The notes beneath the pieces were generated by a model that saw only the letters and a program-made list of their open reading frames with translations, did no database searches and was not told the origin of the DNA. This document shows, in pieces, positions 52,253 to 60,325 of a stretch of DNA of 64,000 bases (positions are counted from its first letter, which is position 1; each line of letters begins with the position of its first letter). Source of the stretch: Melittangium boletus DSM 14713 (GTDB lineage Bacteria > Myxococcota > Myxococcia > Myxococcales > Myxococcaceae); the NCBI RefSeq assembly GCF_002305855.1, contig NZ_CP022163.1:3720292-3784291 (forward strand), written 5' to 3'. Both the position numbers and the translations under genes were made by a program.

Positions 52253-52747
52253 ATGAGCCAATACCTGCGCATCCTGTGCCGCACCGAGAGACCGCTGCCC
52301 AGAGCGGAGATCGGCAACTTCATCCACGAGGGTTGGTTCTTCAACGCGCCCCCACGCTTCGAACCCACGTTGGATGCTCCGGAGGCCGCACACCTGGAAT
52401 GGGCGAGATTCGAAGTCCATCCTCCAGGAGTCGGGCGCCCGATTGTTCTCCACTACGCGACACAGGATGTCCTAGCGCACTCAATCGAGGAGCTCATCCA
52501 GACACTTCTCGACGCGGGACTGGAAACAAGTCATGCCGCGCTCCTCCAGCGGATTCGCGCGAGCAGGCAACTCATCACCATCGAAGTCGAGCCGCTGCGG
52601 ATGACGGACGATGCCTGGGAGATGCTGGACGCCACCGAGGCCTTCGTGGCCCGGTCGCGAGATGGCGTGGTGTTCGTTTCGGGCGAGGCCGTCTACGACG
52701 CCGCCCTTCAGCCCCTCTGCGTTCTCAGGCGTCCAACGTTCGGCTGA
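52253..52747 (+). CDS. Candidate immunity protein for the upstream secreted protein
   Basis: 164 residues from ATG 52253; a weaker start at 52232 is possible. It is soluble, with no signal peptide: MSQYLRILCRTERPLPRAEI, GNFIHEGWFFNAPPRFEPTL, and ARSRDGVVFVSGEAVYDAAL. It has no recognised domain. It follows the toxin candidate by 27 bases. The immunity role is inferred from position. Confidence 0.65.
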   Translation: MSQYLRILCRTERPLPRAEIGNFIHEGWFFNAPPRFEPTLDAPEAAHLEWARFEVHPPGVGRPIVLHYATQDVLAHSIEELIQTLLDAGLETSHAALLQRIRASRQLITIEVEPLRMTDDAWEMLDATEAFVARSRDGVVFVSGEAVYDAALQPLCVLRRPTFG

Positions 52748-52982
52748 CAACCTTCGCCCATCAGCGGCGCACCAGGGGAGAGGCCGTTATGCCCGCCTCG
52801 GGCCTCTGAAACAAGACGGGCGGACACACGCGCAGTGGCCATGCCCCAGCCAGGTGCGACAGGCGCATGTCCCAGGTGGCCCAATCTGGCTCAGGCAACC
52901 AGGCTCTTAGGCATGGACATCTGGGTCATTTGCAATCCAAGCTCCTCTAGCCCTTACCCCCACCACATCCAGAAAGGATGCC

Positions 52983-55900
52983 ATGCCTCGCCCTGAGTTC
53001 AGGTCGATCACCCTCGGCCTGCTGTTATTTTCCTCCGTGCTGATCAATCCCTTGATCGGCTGCTCGAATCCCCCTCCGGACGCGCCGACCCCTGACGCGT
53101 CGACACAGGACCCGGACCCTTCAACTCCCGACGCCTCGACTCCGGACGCGTCAACCCCCGACGTCCCGGACGCTTCGACCCCCGACGCCTCGACCCCGGA
53201 CGCCTCGACCCCGGTGGAGGTGCACGGTCTCAAGGGCGAGTACTACCGGATGTCGGCCCCCGGCGCCCGTGACTTCGCCCAGCTCGGCGCGGTCGCGCTG
53301 GAGCCGAACATCAACTTCTCCGACCTGACGGCCATGTTCCAGTCGTCGAACGGCCGCACCGAGCACACCACGGCCCGCTGGACCGGCAAGCTCACCGCGC
53401 CGGAGACCGGCGACTACACGTTCCACGCGATCGGCGACAATGGCTTCCGGATGTTCCTCGATGGCGCTCCGGTGATCGACCACTGGGTCGGCGATTGGGA
53501 CATCGAGCAGCACAGCGCGTCCGTGCACCTCGTCGCGGGCGAGGCACACGACTTCCGGATGGAGCTGTTCCAGGACGTCGGCGGCGCGAACATGTACCTG
53601 CGCTGGTCGAGCGCCACGATCAGCAAGCAGATCGTGCCGACCACGGCGTTCACCCCCCCGGACGGCTTCGAGGTCTACCCGGTCGCGCTCGCCGTCGGCG
53701 AGGACGGCCTCCGGCTGACGCTCGACTTCGACGGGCCGGTCACCGCGCTCGGAGACCTGCTCCCGCATCTGGTGGTGGAAGCCGACACCACCGCGATGCC
53801 CCAGGCCTCGGCCGCCATCGACACCAGCGACGCGTCCCTCGTGGTGGTCACCCTCTCCAAGCCGGTTCAGCGCGGCCAGCGCGTCCGCGTCGCCTACGAC
53901 GGCCTCGGCGGCCTGAGCGTGGAAGGTGAGACGGTGCCGCAGATCGCGCGCGACGCCAGCAACGCGTCGACCCACCGGCTGCGCACCCCGTGGGGCGACC
54001 AGCTCGACACGGCCCACCCGCTGCCCGAGTACCCGCGGCCGCAGCAGGTTCGCGAGAAGTGGCTCAACCTCAACGGCCCGTGGGAGTTCGCCGGCGCGAC
54101 CGCGAACGCGCAGCCGACGTTCGGCCAGACGCTGCCGGAGCGCATCATCGTGCCCTTCCCCGTGGAGTCCCAGCTGTCCGGGCTGGAGCGCCACGAGGAC
54201 CACATGTTCTACCGCAAGCTCTTCACCGTGCCCGCCGCCTGGGGCATTGGCACCGGGCAGCGGCTGCTGCTGAACTTCGGCGCGGTGGACTACCAGGCGC
54301 GCGTGTGGGTCAACGGCCAGAAGGTGGCCGAGCACACCGGCGGCTACACCGCGTTCACCGCCGACATCACCGGCGCCCTGAGCGGCACGGGTGAGCAGGA
54401 GCTCATCGTCGCGGTCTCCGACACCATCGGCCCCAACCAGCCGGTCGGCAAGCAGACGCGCCGTCCGGGCGGCATCTTCTACACACCCACCTCCGGCATC
54501 TGGCAGACCGTCTGGCTGGAGCCGGTGCCCACCGTGGCGATCGACGACATCGTGACCACGCCGGACATCCAGACGAACTCGCTCGCCATCCGGGTCCGTT
54601 CCGCGTCGGCCTCGGCCACCGCCAGCGTCACCGCCGTGGCCCGCGACGCCGACGGCCAGGAAGTCGGTTCCGTCACGGGCGCGGCCAACACCCCGCTCAC
54701 GCTGCCGGTGGCGACGCCGCACCTGTGGTCGCCGGAGGATCCGTACCTCTATGACCTCGAGGTCACGCTCACCGAGGGGACGAGCACCGACACCATCGAC
54801 GCCTACTTCGGAATGCGCTCGGTGACGCTCCAGAACGTCGGCGGCTTCCCGAAGCTGGTGCTCAACGGCAAGCCGGTCTTCTCCCTCGCCATGCTGGACC
54901 AGGGCTTCTGGCCCGACGGGCTCTACACCGCGCCCAGCGACGAGGCCCTGCGCTGGGACCTGCAGACGCAGAAGGACTTCGGGTTCAACGCCGTCCGCAA
55001 GCACATCAAGGTGGAGCCGGCGCGCTGGTACTACCACGCGGATCAGATCGGCCTGCTGGTGTGGCAGGACTTCGTCTCCGGAAGCATCACGAACACGCAA
55101 GGCCAGGAGGCGTTCATCACCCAGGGCCGCCGCATGATGGAGCAGTTGCACAACTCGCCGGCCATCGTGGGCTGGGTGGTCTTCAACGAGGGCTGGGGCG
55201 AGTGGAACCGGGAGGAGTCCGGGCGGCTCGCCGAGCAGGTCAAGGCCGCCGACCCGTCGCGGTGGATCAACGCCCACAGCGGCGTGAACTGCTGCGACTC
55301 CAAGGGTGACTCCGGCAAGGGCGACATCATCGACCACCACGACTACGTCAACAACGACCCGGCCTACCCGGACGCCACGCGCGCGGCGATGGATGGCGAG
55401 CACGGCGGGTTCACCCTGCGCATGCCGGGCCACCAGTGGCCGGGCGCGCCGACGGTCATCTACAGCGGCGTGGCGGACAAGGCGGCGCTGACGGCGAAGT
55501 ACGTCGAGAACACCCAGACCTTCTACCTGGCCGCCGCCGGGGCGGAGCTGTCCGGCTCGGTCTACACCCAGGTCACGGACGTGGAGAACGAGCTCAACGG
55601 CTTCTACACCTACGATCGGCGGGTGGCGAAGGTCGACATGGCGCCGGTGCGGGAGATCAACCTGCGGGTGATCGCCGCGGGCGTCACGGCGGGCGAGGAC
55701 GCGACGTTCCCCGGCCTCGGGACCTGGCCGCTGGATGAGGGCAGTGGCTCGAAGGCCCAGGACACCGAGGGGAGCAGCGACCTGACGCTGCATGGGAACA
55801 CCAACTGGACGGCCGGTGTCCGCGGACAGGCGCTGCACTTCGACGGCAACGGCGACTTCGCCGAGACCGCCAGCCCGGTGCTGGATACCCGGGGTGACTA

Positions 55901-56321
55901 CACCGTCTCCGCGTGGGTGACGCTCGACAAGCTGCCGGGCAACTACGCCTCGGCGGTCAGCCAGGACGGCCGCCAGAGGGAGAATCCGTTCTACCTGCAG
56001 TACGGGCAGGGCGCGTTCGCGTTCAGCACGCCCGGCGCGAAGCGCGCCACGTACACCATGAATCCGGTCATCGGCCGCTGGTACCACCTCGTTGGCGTCC
56101 GGGCCGGAGGCGAGCTGCGGCTGTACCTCGACGGTACCCGGGTGGCGACGGCCCCGGCGGGCACGGCGGCGGTGAGCACCGGGCCCCTGGCGATCGGTCG
56201 CGCGAAGTACAACGGCGGCAACACCGACTTCTGGGCGGGGTCGGTCGATGAGGTGCGCGTCTACAGCCGCGCACTCAACGACAGTGAAGTGAGCGCCCTG
56301 TACACCTCGGTGCCTCGCTGA
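52983..56321 (+). CDS. Large lipoprotein: PA14, glycoside hydrolase family 2, LamG-like domain
   Basis: 1112 residues. Lipobox LIGC with Cys27, then a PDAST-repeat linker (about 35-75). PA14 domain about 80-225 (GEYYRMSAPGARDFAQLG, WTGKLTAPETGDYTFHAIGD). GH2 sugar-binding, Ig-like and TIM-barrel domains fill about 345-900. The acid/base is E736 in NEGWGEW and the nucleophile is probably E806 in DGEHGG. A LamG/concanavalin-like domain closes it (about 930-1112; DYTVSAWVTLD, VDEVRVYSRAL). It should hydrolyse beta-linked sugars at the cell surface; substrate (galactoside, glucuronide, mannoside) is open. AGAAAGG lies before the ATG. Confidence 0.9.
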   Translation: MPRPEFRSITLGLLLFSSVLINPLIGCSNPPPDAPTPDASTQDPDPSTPDASTPDASTPDVPDASTPDASTPDASTPVEVHGLKGEYYRMSAPGARDFAQLGAVALEPNINFSDLTAMFQSSNGRTEHTTARWTGKLTAPETGDYTFHAIGDNGFRMFLDGAPVIDHWVGDWDIEQHSASVHLVAGEAHDFRMELFQDVGGANMYLRWSSATISKQIVPTTAFTPPDGFEVYPVALAVGEDGLRLTLDFDGPVTALGDLLPHLVVEADTTAMPQASAAIDTSDASLVVVTLSKPVQRGQRVRVAYDGLGGLSVEGETVPQIARDASNASTHRLRTPWGDQLDTAHPLPEYPRPQQVREKWLNLNGPWEFAGATANAQPTFGQTLPERIIVPFPVESQLSGLERHEDHMFYRKLFTVPAAWGIGTGQRLLLNFGAVDYQARVWVNGQKVAEHTGGYTAFTADITGALSGTGEQELIVAVSDTIGPNQPVGKQTRRPGGIFYTPTSGIWQTVWLEPVPTVAIDDIVTTPDIQTNSLAIRVRSASASATASVTAVARDADGQEVGSVTGAANTPLTLPVATPHLWSPEDPYLYDLEVTLTEGTSTDTIDAYFGMRSVTLQNVGGFPKLVLNGKPVFSLAMLDQGFWPDGLYTAPSDEALRWDLQTQKDFGFNAVRKHIKVEPARWYYHADQIGLLVWQDFVSGSITNTQGQEAFITQGRRMMEQLHNSPAIVGWVVFNEGWGEWNREESGRLAEQVKAADPSRWINAHSGVNCCDSKGDSGKGDIIDHHDYVNNDPAYPDATRAAMDGEHGGFTLRMPGHQWPGAPTVIYSGVADKAALTAKYVENTQTFYLAAAGAELSGSVYTQVTDVENELNGFYTYDRRVAKVDMAPVREINLRVIAAGVTAGEDATFPGLGTWPLDEGSGSKAQDTEGSSDLTLHGNTNWTAGVRGQALHFDGNGDFAETASPVLDTRGDYTVSAWVTLDKLPGNYASAVSQDGRQRENPFYLQYGQGAFAFSTPGAKRATYTMNPVIGRWYHLVGVRAGGELRLYLDGTRVATAPAGTAAVSTGPLAIGRAKYNGGNTDFWAGSVDEVRVYSRALNDSEVSALYTSVPR

Positions 56322-56436
56322 GGTCCTCGCTGGGCGGCGGGTGCACGTGCCCGCCGCCCGGCGTGTTACCCGATGCGCCAACCGGCCTGTCTCACGTCCC
56401 CTGCTCCCGCGCCCACTTCTCGAGCCTCTCGACCGG

Positions 56437-56898
56437 CTAGCCCGCCTCGACAAGCGCCGCGAGCTTCTCCAGGGACAGGCGCCAACCCAGCTCATTGTCG
56501 GCGGCTGGCACGCCCGACGGAAGCCCCTCATGCACGGCGAGCAGCTCGGTGCCACCATCGTCCGCATCGGCGAGGGTGATCGTGAGCGTCATCTCGCCGC
56601 GCAGCGCGGGATCCTCCGTCTCGAACTCGACCGCTTCGACCACCTGGGTGTCCGGCACGAGCTTCACGAAGTGGCCATGGTACGTGTCGGTGTGGGCGGT
56701 CGTCTTGCCCATCGCGGTCGGCGCATCGTACGTGAGCGAGACGCGGATCGAGCCCCCCTCGTGGGGCTCGAACACGTGCACATGACTGGTCATGCCGGTG
56801 GGCACCCGCCACGCAGCGATGGCCCGCGCATCCAGCAGCGCGCGATAGACCCGCGCGCGGGGCGCCTTCATGTGACAACGAATCCGGGTCGGACTCAT
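56437..56898 (-). CDS. SRPBCC/AHSA1-type protein
   Basis: 153 residues from ATG 56898. The START-like fold is indicated by IRCHMKAPRARVYRALLDAR, GSIRVSLTYD, GHFVKLVPDTQVVEAVEFET, and LGWRLSLEKLAALVEAG, the AHSA1 pattern. Such proteins bind hydrophobic ligands or act in stress; the ligand is unknown. The longer frame to 57105 is not supported. Confidence 0.85.
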   Translation of the reverse strand: MSPTRIRCHMKAPRARVYRALLDARAIAAWRVPTGMTSHVHVFEPHEGGSIRVSLTYDAPTAMGKTTAHTDTYHGHFVKLVPDTQVVEAVEFETEDPALRGEMTLTITLADADDGGTELLAVHEGLPSGVPAADNELGWRLSLEKLAALVEAG

Positions 56899-56983
56899 GC
56901 CCGAACGATAGCACGCGAGGGCAGATGGGGATCGGTACCCTTCCCGACCATCCCGCCGGTAGTGCGCGAGCCAGCTCTTCTCC

Positions 56984-57118
56984 ATGCGAGCCTCGTGGTC
57001 GCGGGAGGATGACGAGGGACTCGACGCCTCGCCGCGGGGCGGGCCCCCCGGCTTCATGCAGGTGATCGATTCGAAGACGTTGGTCTTCGCGGACTGGCTC
57101 CGCAACGACCTGTATTGA
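56984..57118 (+). pseudogene. Fragment resembling a pyridoxamine 5'-phosphate oxidase-family protein
   Basis: A 44-codon frame (MRASWSREDDEGLDASPRGG ... stop at 57118) contains GGPPGFMQVIDSKTLVFADW followed by LRNDLY. This resembles the conserved GPPGF-V-D-TL-F-D-GN strand of PNPOx-like flavoproteins, but no upstream or downstream part of the family is present. It is best read as a decayed remnant in the 300-base gap upstream of padR. A small real peptide cannot be excluded. Confidence 0.4.
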
Positions 57119-57165
57119 AGGCCCGGCCCCTCCAGCGTGGACGCCGAACGAAGAAGTAGCGGCCG

Positions 57166-57186
57166 GATATATCAGTCTGATATATC
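57166..57186. promoter_or_regulatory. Perfect palindrome upstream of padR, candidate PadR operator
   Basis: Arms GATATATCA (57166-57174) and TGATATATC (57178-57186) are perfect inverses separated by GTC. It is AT-rich in an otherwise GC-rich region and ends 18 bases before the padR ATG, overlapping where a promoter -10 or ribosome-site leader should lie. PadR proteins bind such sites to repress their own operon. Confidence 0.65.
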
Positions 57187-57204
57187 GCGGTGAAGGAGGC
57201 CGTC

Positions 57205-57792
57205 ATGGCGAGGGAGAGCACCTGTCGGTTCGCCATCCTGGGGATGCTGTGCCGGGAGCCGATGAGCGGATACGACCTGCGAAGCGCCATCGAGCGGTCG
57301 GTGGGGCACTTCTGGCAGGAGAGCTACGGCAACCTGTACCCGACGCTGGAGCGGATGGCGGAGGAGCGCCTGGTCGAGCTCGACCCGGAGGAGCACTCGC
57401 GGGGCGGACGGGTCCGGAAGGTGTACCGGGTGACGGCGACGGGGCGGACGGCGCTCGCGGAATGGCTGAGGCGGCCGGTGCTCCCCCACGTCGAGCGCAA
57501 CGAGCTGTTGCTCAAGCTCTTCTTCGGAGCCCAGGTGGGACCCGCGGACTCCCTGGCCCAGGTGGAGCGCAGCCGCGCCGAGGCGGAGGGGCTGCTGGCG
57601 GCGCTGCGCCTCATCGACGAGAACGTCCGCCACTCCCGGGGAGACGACCCGGAGCTTGCCTACCAGCATCTGTCCATTCGCGCGGGGCTGCACGGGCTGG
57701 AGGCGCACCTGCGCTGGTGTGACGAGGCGCGCGAAGCGCTCCAGCGGCTCGAGCGGACGACGGTTTCGACGAAGAAGAGGAAAGAACGATGA
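57205..57792 (+). CDS. PadR-family transcriptional regulator
   Basis: 195 residues from ATG 57205 with GAAGGAGG 6 bases upstream; an earlier start at 57190 is less likely. CRFAILGMLCREPMSGYDLR, SVGHFWQESYGNLYPTLERM and VYRVTATGRTALAEWLRRPV form the PadR winged helix, followed by a Vir_act_alpha_C-type dimerisation region. Its stop overlaps the next ATG (57789-57792), so it is co-transcribed with an Lnt-like gene that it probably controls. Confidence 0.92.
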   Translation: MARESTCRFAILGMLCREPMSGYDLRSAIERSVGHFWQESYGNLYPTLERMAEERLVELDPEEHSRGGRVRKVYRVTATGRTALAEWLRRPVLPHVERNELLLKLFFGAQVGPADSLAQVERSRAEAEGLLAALRLIDENVRHSRGDDPELAYQHLSIRAGLHGLEAHLRWCDEAREALQRLERTTVSTKKRKER

Positions 57793-59375
57793 GCGGTCAT
57801 CCGGAAGAAGGAGCGCGGCGTCTGCCCACGTTCGTGCCGTGGCTCGCCCTGGGCGTGGGGGCCGGACTGTTGATGTTGCTGAACACGGAGTGGGCCGTGC
57901 TGCCCGGCTGGCTGATGGGCGCCCTGTTCCTCTTCTTCTCCCGGCGGCGGCGTCCCGCGGTGGGCTTCGTGGGGCTCCTGGTGGCCAACACCGTCGCCGC
58001 CGGCGTGGCGAACCTGGGGGTGTTCCCGGGCTCCGCCGCGAACGCCTTCGGCATGGCCTTGGGGGGCGCGGTGGTCGTCGCGGGGGTGTATCTGGCGGAT
58101 CGGCTCATCGTGGGGCCGCGGGGCTCCTTCGCGGGGACGCTCTTCCTGCCGGCGGCGATGACGGGGTTGGAGTTGTTCAGCAGCATGGGCAACCCGTTCG
58201 GCACCTGGGGCGTGCTGGCCTACACCCAGGCCCAGGTACCGGTGCTGGTGCAGCTCGTGTCGGTGACGGGGTTGTGGGGCCTGACGTTCGTCCTGGTGTG
58301 GTTCGCCACCGTGGCCAACTGGGCGTTCGAGCACCGGGAGGCGGGGCGCCGCGTCCTGCCCGGGGTGGCGGTGTACGCGGGGGTGTTGGTGGCCATCCTC
58401 GGCTTCGGCGCGCTGCGGCTCGCGGGGGCGGGGAGCGTGGGCGAGCCCGTCCGGGTGGCGGGCATCACCGTGGCGGGAGAGGTGGCCACGGGCCGCGAGG
58501 CGGGGCTGTCCCGGCTCATGCAGGGCGAGGCCTTTGGCGATGAGGACTGGCGCGCATTCGCCGAGGCCTCGCGCGCGGTGAACGAGGAGCTGCTGCGCCT
58601 GTCGGAGCGGGAGGCCGCGAAGGGGGCGAAGCTCCTGCTCTGGTCCGAGGGGAACGCGGTGGTGCTGGCCGGGGAGCTGGATGCGCTCATCGCGCGGGGG
58701 AGCGCGCTGGCGCGCGAGCGAGGCGTGTGGCTCGGCATGTCGGTGGCGAGCTTCACGCCTTCGGTGGAGCGGATGCTGCGCAACGAGCTCATCCTGGTGG
58801 GGCCGGACGGCGCGGTGGCGTGGCGCTACGTGAAGTCCCGGCCGGTGCCGGGTTGGGAGGCGGAGCACTCCATCGCGGGCAGCACGGAGCCGGCGGTGGG
58901 CCAGGCCCCCGGCGTGGGAGTCCTGGGGGGCGCCATCTGCTTCGACGGAGACTTCCCGGAGGTGTTCGCCAGCGCCTCGGAGCGAGGGCTCGAGCTGCTC
59001 CTGCTGCCGTCGAGCGACTGGAAGGGTATCAGCCCGCTGCACACACGGCAGGCGGTGTTCCGCGCGGTGGAGCGGGGCTTCAGCATGGTGCGGCAGGTCA
59101 ACCAGGGGCTCTCGGTGGCGGTGGACGGCTACGGGCGCGTGTATGGCGAGCTGGACCATTTCACGGCGGAGGAGCGGGTGCTGCGCGCGGAGCTGCCGGT
59201 GGGGCGGGTGCCCACGCTCTATGCACGCATTGGGGACTCGGTGGGTCTGCTCTCCGGGCTGGTCGCGCTGGGATGGGTGCTCCAGGCCTCCGTCCGCGGG
59301 CTCGTCGCGCGGCGGCGACGCGCCGTCAAGGCCGCCCCCATGGAGGACAAGGGTCAACTGTCTTTCATTGACTGA
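57789..59375 (+). CDS. Apolipoprotein N-acyltransferase-like membrane protein (Lnt paralogue)
   Basis: 528 residues. About six N-terminal helices precede a nitrilase-type domain. The catalytic triad is visible: E287 in LWSEGN, K349 in VKSRPVPGWE, and C384 in GGAICFDGDFPE. This is the Lnt set that N-acylates the Cys of apolipoproteins at the outer face of the inner membrane. A PadR partner and small regulon setting are unusual for the essential lnt, so this is probably a regulated second copy. It may use special lipoprotein substrates or fatty acids. Confidence 0.86.
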   Translation: MSGHPEEGARRLPTFVPWLALGVGAGLLMLLNTEWAVLPGWLMGALFLFFSRRRRPAVGFVGLLVANTVAAGVANLGVFPGSAANAFGMALGGAVVVAGVYLADRLIVGPRGSFAGTLFLPAAMTGLELFSSMGNPFGTWGVLAYTQAQVPVLVQLVSVTGLWGLTFVLVWFATVANWAFEHREAGRRVLPGVAVYAGVLVAILGFGALRLAGAGSVGEPVRVAGITVAGEVATGREAGLSRLMQGEAFGDEDWRAFAEASRAVNEELLRLSEREAAKGAKLLLWSEGNAVVLAGELDALIARGSALARERGVWLGMSVASFTPSVERMLRNELILVGPDGAVAWRYVKSRPVPGWEAEHSIAGSTEPAVGQAPGVGVLGGAICFDGDFPEVFASASERGLELLLLPSSDWKGISPLHTRQAVFRAVERGFSMVRQVNQGLSVAVDGYGRVYGELDHFTAEERVLRAELPVGRVPTLYARIGDSVGLLSGLVALGWVLQASVRGLVARRRRAVKAAPMEDKGQLSFID

Positions 59376-59433
59376 CGATGGATTCAGCGCATCGAGGCTA
59401 GAGTGGGCCTTCGTTACCCTTCACGGAGGATTC

Positions 59434-60270
59434 ATGAATCAAGTCGCCATTGTCACGGGAACGTCGTCCGGCATCGGGCTTGCCACCGCCCTCGCACTGG
59501 CAAAGGCCGGCCAGGTCGTCATCGCCACGGTTCGCGACGAGCGTGGCGAGGCGAGCGTCCTCGAGCAGGCGGCACTCGCGGGTGTGCGGCTCGACGTCAG
59601 GCGACTCGACGTGACCCAGGATGCATCGGTCGCGGCCATGGTCAGCGGAGTGCTCGCCGATCACGGCCGGATCGACGTGCTCGTGAACAACGCGGGCCTT
59701 GGGCACCGCGGGACGCTCGAACAGCTCACCTTGGCCGAGATGGCCTCGTCGATGGACGTCAACTTCTGGGGCGTAGCGCGGATGACACAGGCCGTGCTGC
59801 CGGGGATGCGCGCGGCGCGGCGGGGAAGGATCGTGACCGTGACGAGCATGAACGGCCTCATCGCGATGCCGTTCAGCGACGCCTACAACGCCGCCAAGTT
59901 CGCGGTCGAAGGCCTGATGGAAGGCCTCGCCCCCGTGATGGCGGCGTTCGGCGTGCACGTCTCGGTCGTCGAGCCGGGCCCCGTGCACACGTCCTTCTTC
60001 TCGAACATGACTGGCAAAGTCGGCGCGAGCGGCCAGGAAGACCCGTACGCCGCGATGATGGGCCGCTACAACGACGCCCTCGCGGCCGCGATGAAAGGCG
60101 GCGGAGAGAAGCCCGAGGGTGTAGCCGCGGTCATCCTGGAAGCCGTCACGAGCGACGCGCCACGTTTCAGGTATCAATCCTCGCCCGTGGCCTCGGCCAT
60201 GGCCGCACGGAAGATCAACGACGTCACCGGCCAATCGATCGTGCAGGCGACGCGCGCGCTGATCGGCTGA
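59434..60270 (+). CDS. Short-chain dehydrogenase/reductase
   Basis: 278 residues from ATG 59434, with ACGGAGGA 5 bases upstream. TGTSSGIGLA is the cofactor motif, NNAGLGHRG is present, catalytic Ser in VTVTSMNG and YNAAKFA carries Tyr/Lys. The R in the second strand (ATVRDERG) suggests NADP. C-terminal sequence (VSVVEPGPVHTSFFSNMTGK) resembles retinol dehydrogenase-type SDRs. Substrate unknown. Confidence 0.9.
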   Translation: MNQVAIVTGTSSGIGLATALALAKAGQVVIATVRDERGEASVLEQAALAGVRLDVRRLDVTQDASVAAMVSGVLADHGRIDVLVNNAGLGHRGTLEQLTLAEMASSMDVNFWGVARMTQAVLPGMRAARRGRIVTVTSMNGLIAMPFSDAYNAAKFAVEGLMEGLAPVMAAFGVHVSVVEPGPVHTSFFSNMTGKVGASGQEDPYAAMMGRYNDALAAAMKGGGEKPEGVAAVILEAVTSDAPRFRYQSSPVASAMAARKINDVTGQSIVQATRALIG

Positions 60271-60325
60271 GGCCGGTCCGTCAATGCGCCACGGTCGTGC
60301 CAGCTTCACCTCCTGGAGAACCGCC

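Noticed and set aside
53151..56567. 1138-codon open frame on the minus strand opposite the GH2 gene
   Set aside because: It is a shadow frame caused by high GC at third positions; its translation is Arg/Val/Gly/His-rich with no domains, while the plus frame has clear domains.
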